Shown: in pieces, positions 62,320 through 64,000 of the stretch
Layout of the letters: every line of letters begins with the position of its first letter
How positions within the stretch are numbered: position 1 is the stretch's first letter
Assembly (NCBI GenBank): GCA_033344775.1
Contig: JAWPMT010000005.1
Span: 2,425,001-2,489,000, forward strand
Direction of reading: 5' to 3'
Length of the DNA stretch: 64,000 nt
DNA from: Cytophagales bacterium
GTDB taxonomy: Bacteria; Bacteroidota; Bacteroidia; Cytophagales; Cyclobacteriaceae
Translations under genes and position numbers: made by a program
The notes under the pieces: model-generated
Seen by the model: the letters and a program-made list of their open reading frames with translations, nothing else
Told to the model about the DNA's origin: nothing
Database searches by the model: none

Positions 62320-62522
62320 GCTTTTACCTTGATTGTATTGCTAAAACTTTTTTTAACTCAGGGTCCTTCAATAGACAAACCCATCATGGGTAAATTAGTT
62401 CAGCAAAGGCACTAACCCAACAATAAGATTATCTTTAACCTGACCTTGATATAAATTCTTGTGCTAAGAACTTTCACCTCCTTATTCAACGGATATTTGA
62501 TTCGATCCTCTCAAATATTTTA

Positions 62523-62550
62523 TTGAATAATTCGGGTTTAATTATTTTTG
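62523..62550 (+). promoter_or_regulatory. Promoter-like sequence upstream of a small ORF
   Basis: TTG (62523-62525), 17-base spacer, exact TATTTTTG (62543-62550). The expected transcript start would fall at the ATG of the 62555 ORF, so either a leaderless message or a coincidence. Confidence 0.35.
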
Positions 62551-62554
62551 GAAT

Positions 62555-62716
62555 ATGCCTGGCCGAAGACCCATTTTTGCTACACTCGTCTCTGGCTCGT
62601 ACTATGCGTTAAGAGACTTCCTTTACAGACGAACCATAGAGCCGAAAGCTCCAGAGGTACGGAAGACAAAAGAGACGAAAACCCCGACTATGCAGGAAGA
62701 GAAAAAGCCCTGGTAA
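62555..62716 (+). CDS. Possible small protein, 53 aa
   Basis: The frame MPGRRPIFATLVSGSYYALR... runs to ...PTMQEEKKPW with stop TAA at 62714-62716. The first 25 residues are mildly hydrophobic with aromatic residues, the rest is Lys/Glu/Pro-rich. It ends five bases before the stop of the convergent hydroxylase gene, a typical packing for real genes, and has a promoter-like sequence upstream. No family recognised. Confidence 0.45.
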   Translation: MPGRRPIFATLVSGSYYALRDFLYRRTIEPKAPEVRKTKETKTPTMQEEKKPW

Positions 62717-62720
62717 TTAC

Positions 62721-63335
62721 TTACTTTTTGGGTAATGTCCTGAACAGGAAATCCCAGAAAGGAGAAGAAACACCAAATGCGTTTTCAGGATCCTTGTAGT
62801 GATGAATTCCGTGATGCACCCAAAGAACTTTCAAGAAATTCTTAGGTGGTTGATACGCATGGATCGCGTAATGAATAGACGTATACAACAAATAGCCTAC
62901 GAAAAAACCAGGAATAAATCCATACACATAGGTGCCCAGCATTAAACGGAATACGCCGAAGAAGAAGCCAATCAATAAGATCATTGGCAGTGGAGGCATA
63001 GAAATCCTGTCTTTATCTTTTGGGAACTCGTGGTGTGCTCCATGAACAAGCCTTGCAAACTTTTCTCTGCCTGGCGTAGTAGGACTGATATGGAATAAGA
63101 ATCGATGCATGACATACTCCACGAGTGTGAAGGAAACCAGACCGATCAAGAATAACCACACAATGTTACTTGAATTGGTATATCCTGCATGCAAGCCATA
63201 ATAGATAATGGCAGCTGGCAAGACCGTAAATATGACGATTGTGATGGAAATATGAGTTCTGGTCAATATTTCCAAAACAGGATTTTGGAATAACTTTTTG
63301 CTTCCCGTGTTAGAAGGTTTTGCTTTAGGTTCCAT
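62721..63335 (-). CDS. Fatty acid hydroxylase / sterol desaturase family membrane protein
   Basis: A 204-residue membrane protein with about four helices and the His clusters of the di-iron FA_hydroxylase family: HRFLFH (about 77-82), HGAHHEFP (about 95-102), HYAIHAY (about 156-162) and HHGIHHY (about 174-180). Enzymes of this group hydroxylate or desaturate acyl chains, sphingolipids or carotenoids; in Bacteroidota a role in 2-hydroxy fatty acid or sphingolipid formation is plausible but not shown. It lies between bshA and a convergent small ORF. Confidence 0.88.
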   Translation of the reverse strand: MEPKAKPSNTGSKKLFQNPVLEILTRTHISITIVIFTVLPAAIIYYGLHAGYTNSSNIVWLFLIGLVSFTLVEYVMHRFLFHISPTTPGREKFARLVHGAHHEFPKDKDRISMPPLPMILLIGFFFGVFRLMLGTYVYGFIPGFFVGYLLYTSIHYAIHAYQPPKNFLKVLWVHHGIHHYKDPENAFGVSSPFWDFLFRTLPKK

Positions 63336-63382
63336 ACTTAAGTTCGAATGAAAAGCGGTTCTAAGCTAGTTTAACCGCGAAA

Positions 63383-64000
63383 TTAAATACTACTAACGGA
63401 TACTTGAGTTCTTAATTGAGTTTTTTCGTAAAGAGTTTCATAGAGTGGAAGAATTTTATCCACTTCGAAATCTTTAGCACGAGCAAGTGCTCCTTCCTTG
63501 AACTTCTGTAAGTTTCTATCGTCCAGGATATGGATGGCATTTTTGGCCATGTCCTCGGTATCACCGATTTCACTCACAAAGCCAGATTGTCCATTGATGT
63601 TCAGTTCGGGTAATCCTCCCGCATTCGACGAGATGATCGGCACTTCACATGACATGGCTTCCAATGCAGCCAAACCAAAACTTTCTTTCTCTGAAGGCAT
63701 AATGAAGAGATCACTTACAGAAAGCACTTCTTCTACAGCTTCCAGTTTCCCTAAAAATCGGATGTCTTCACAATGACCAAGCTCTCTGCAGAGCTCCTCC
63801 ATACTAGAACGTTCAGGCCCATCACCAACCAACAAAAGCTTGGCCGGCACTACACTTCTGACTTTTCCAAAAACTGCAATCACATCCTCTACTCGCTTTA
63901 CTTTACGAAAATTCGAGGTATGCACCAGCAATTTTTCACCATTGGGGCAAATGGCTGTTTTGAAATGATCTTTTTTCTGCTTCTTGAAACGACTCAAGTC
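63383..64000 (-). CDS. bshA: BshA-type glycosyltransferase, bacillithiol synthesis (5' partial)
   Basis: C-terminal about 205 residues of a GT-B retaining glycosyltransferase (GT4). The frame is open to the window end, so the N-terminal half is missing. It shows KLLVHTSNFRKVKRVEDVI, characteristic of BshA (N-acetylglucosaminyl-L-malate synthase), the UDP-binding GDGPER segment, and the EX7E motif in EKESFGLAALEAM. BshA makes the first intermediate of bacillithiol, the low-molecular-weight thiol of Firmicutes and many Bacteroidota. Other bsh genes are not in the window. Confidence 0.85.
   Translation of the reverse strand, partial: DLSRFKKQKKDHFKTAICPNGEKLLVHTSNFRKVKRVEDVIAVFGKVRSVVPAKLLLVGDGPERSSMEELCRELGHCEDIRFLGKLEAVEEVLSVSDLFIMPSEKESFGLAALEAMSCEVPIISSNAGGLPELNINGQSGFVSEIGDTEDMAKNAIHILDDRNLQKFKEGALARAKDFEVDKILPLYETLYEKTQLRTQVSVSSI

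Noticed and set aside
62548-62799. 83-residue frame overlapping the 53-residue candidate
   Set aside because: It runs 79 bases into the 3' end of the hydroxylase gene and has no protein-like pattern; the 62555 frame ends cleanly before that gene.
1-64000. Prophage, insertion sequence or genomic island
   Set aside because: No transposase, integrase, phage structural gene or composition shift was seen; gene content is housekeeping and envelope functions.

Overview
The window looks like chromosome of a Bacteroidota member, most likely a free-living, probably marine, relative of the Cytophagales. The evidence is a type IX secretion (T9SS) C-terminal sorting domain, carboxypeptidase-like regulatory domains, a BshA-type bacillithiol enzyme, the mreBCD-mrdA-rodA block, a UbiA-type lipid prenyltransferase, the near absence of Shine-Dalgarno sequences, and several -7 boxes of the TAnnTTTG type seen in this phylum. 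Coding density is high and nearly all genes have recognisable housekeeping or envelope roles. I see no prophage, insertion sequence, CRISPR array or rRNA.

Layout. 1-5 kb: 3' part of a heme lyase (ccmF) in a tight cluster with a DUF2520 protein, a UbiA prenyltransferase, purN and a membrane-anchored GyrI-like protein. 5-11.6 kb: secreted or envelope proteins (DUF3089 hydrolase, dienelactone hydrolase lipoprotein, a barrel-like protein, a frameshifted T9SS cargo protein and a WG-repeat protein). 11.9-19 kb: proline-catabolic pruA, a noncoding repeat cluster, an ArsR-YjjG pair, a CarboxypepD_reg protein, a transglutaminase-like protein, an M19 dipeptidase and an unknown protein. 19-30.4 kb: pcrA/uvrD facing an RNA methyltransferase, then a minus-strand envelope operon running coaX, outer-membrane protein, TPR protein, lptC, small membrane protein, CNNM/CorC protein and ppiD. 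30.7-37.5 kb: nhaD-type antiporter, aspartate kinase, ribH, TPR protein, pdhA, and a recF-DUF721 pair. 37.6-42.2 kb: DUF6048/DUF6452 pair, TauE/SafE permease, a decayed ParE/RelE-type toxin-antitoxin locus and glnS. 42.3-51.8 kb: the cell-elongation operon mreB-mreC-mreD-mrdA-rodA, purH, a sodium:solute symporter, clpS and recR. 52.0-52.9 kb: an 870-base noncoding stretch with a tRNA-like fold and a strong plus-strand terminator. 52.9-64 kb: a large BNR/sortilin-like protein, a lipoprotein, a GNAT acetyltransferase, PIN-PhoH, an AlbA_2 protein, a MoxR-like ATPase with a VWA partner, a fatty acid hydroxylase-type enzyme and the 3' part of bshA.

The least explained material is mostly noncoding: a six-unit 14-base tandem repeat (21388-21471) that appears to be an array of the same word found singly at 11.8, 37.6 and 57.35 kb; paired 75-base repeats enclosing GGTG/CACC hairpins at 13.78-14.13 kb; and the structured region ending in a terminator at 52.6 kb. 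Two loci carry single-base homopolymer frameshifts (9473-9477 and 39972-39977) and one antitoxin has an in-frame stop, so either assembly errors or gene decay are involved.
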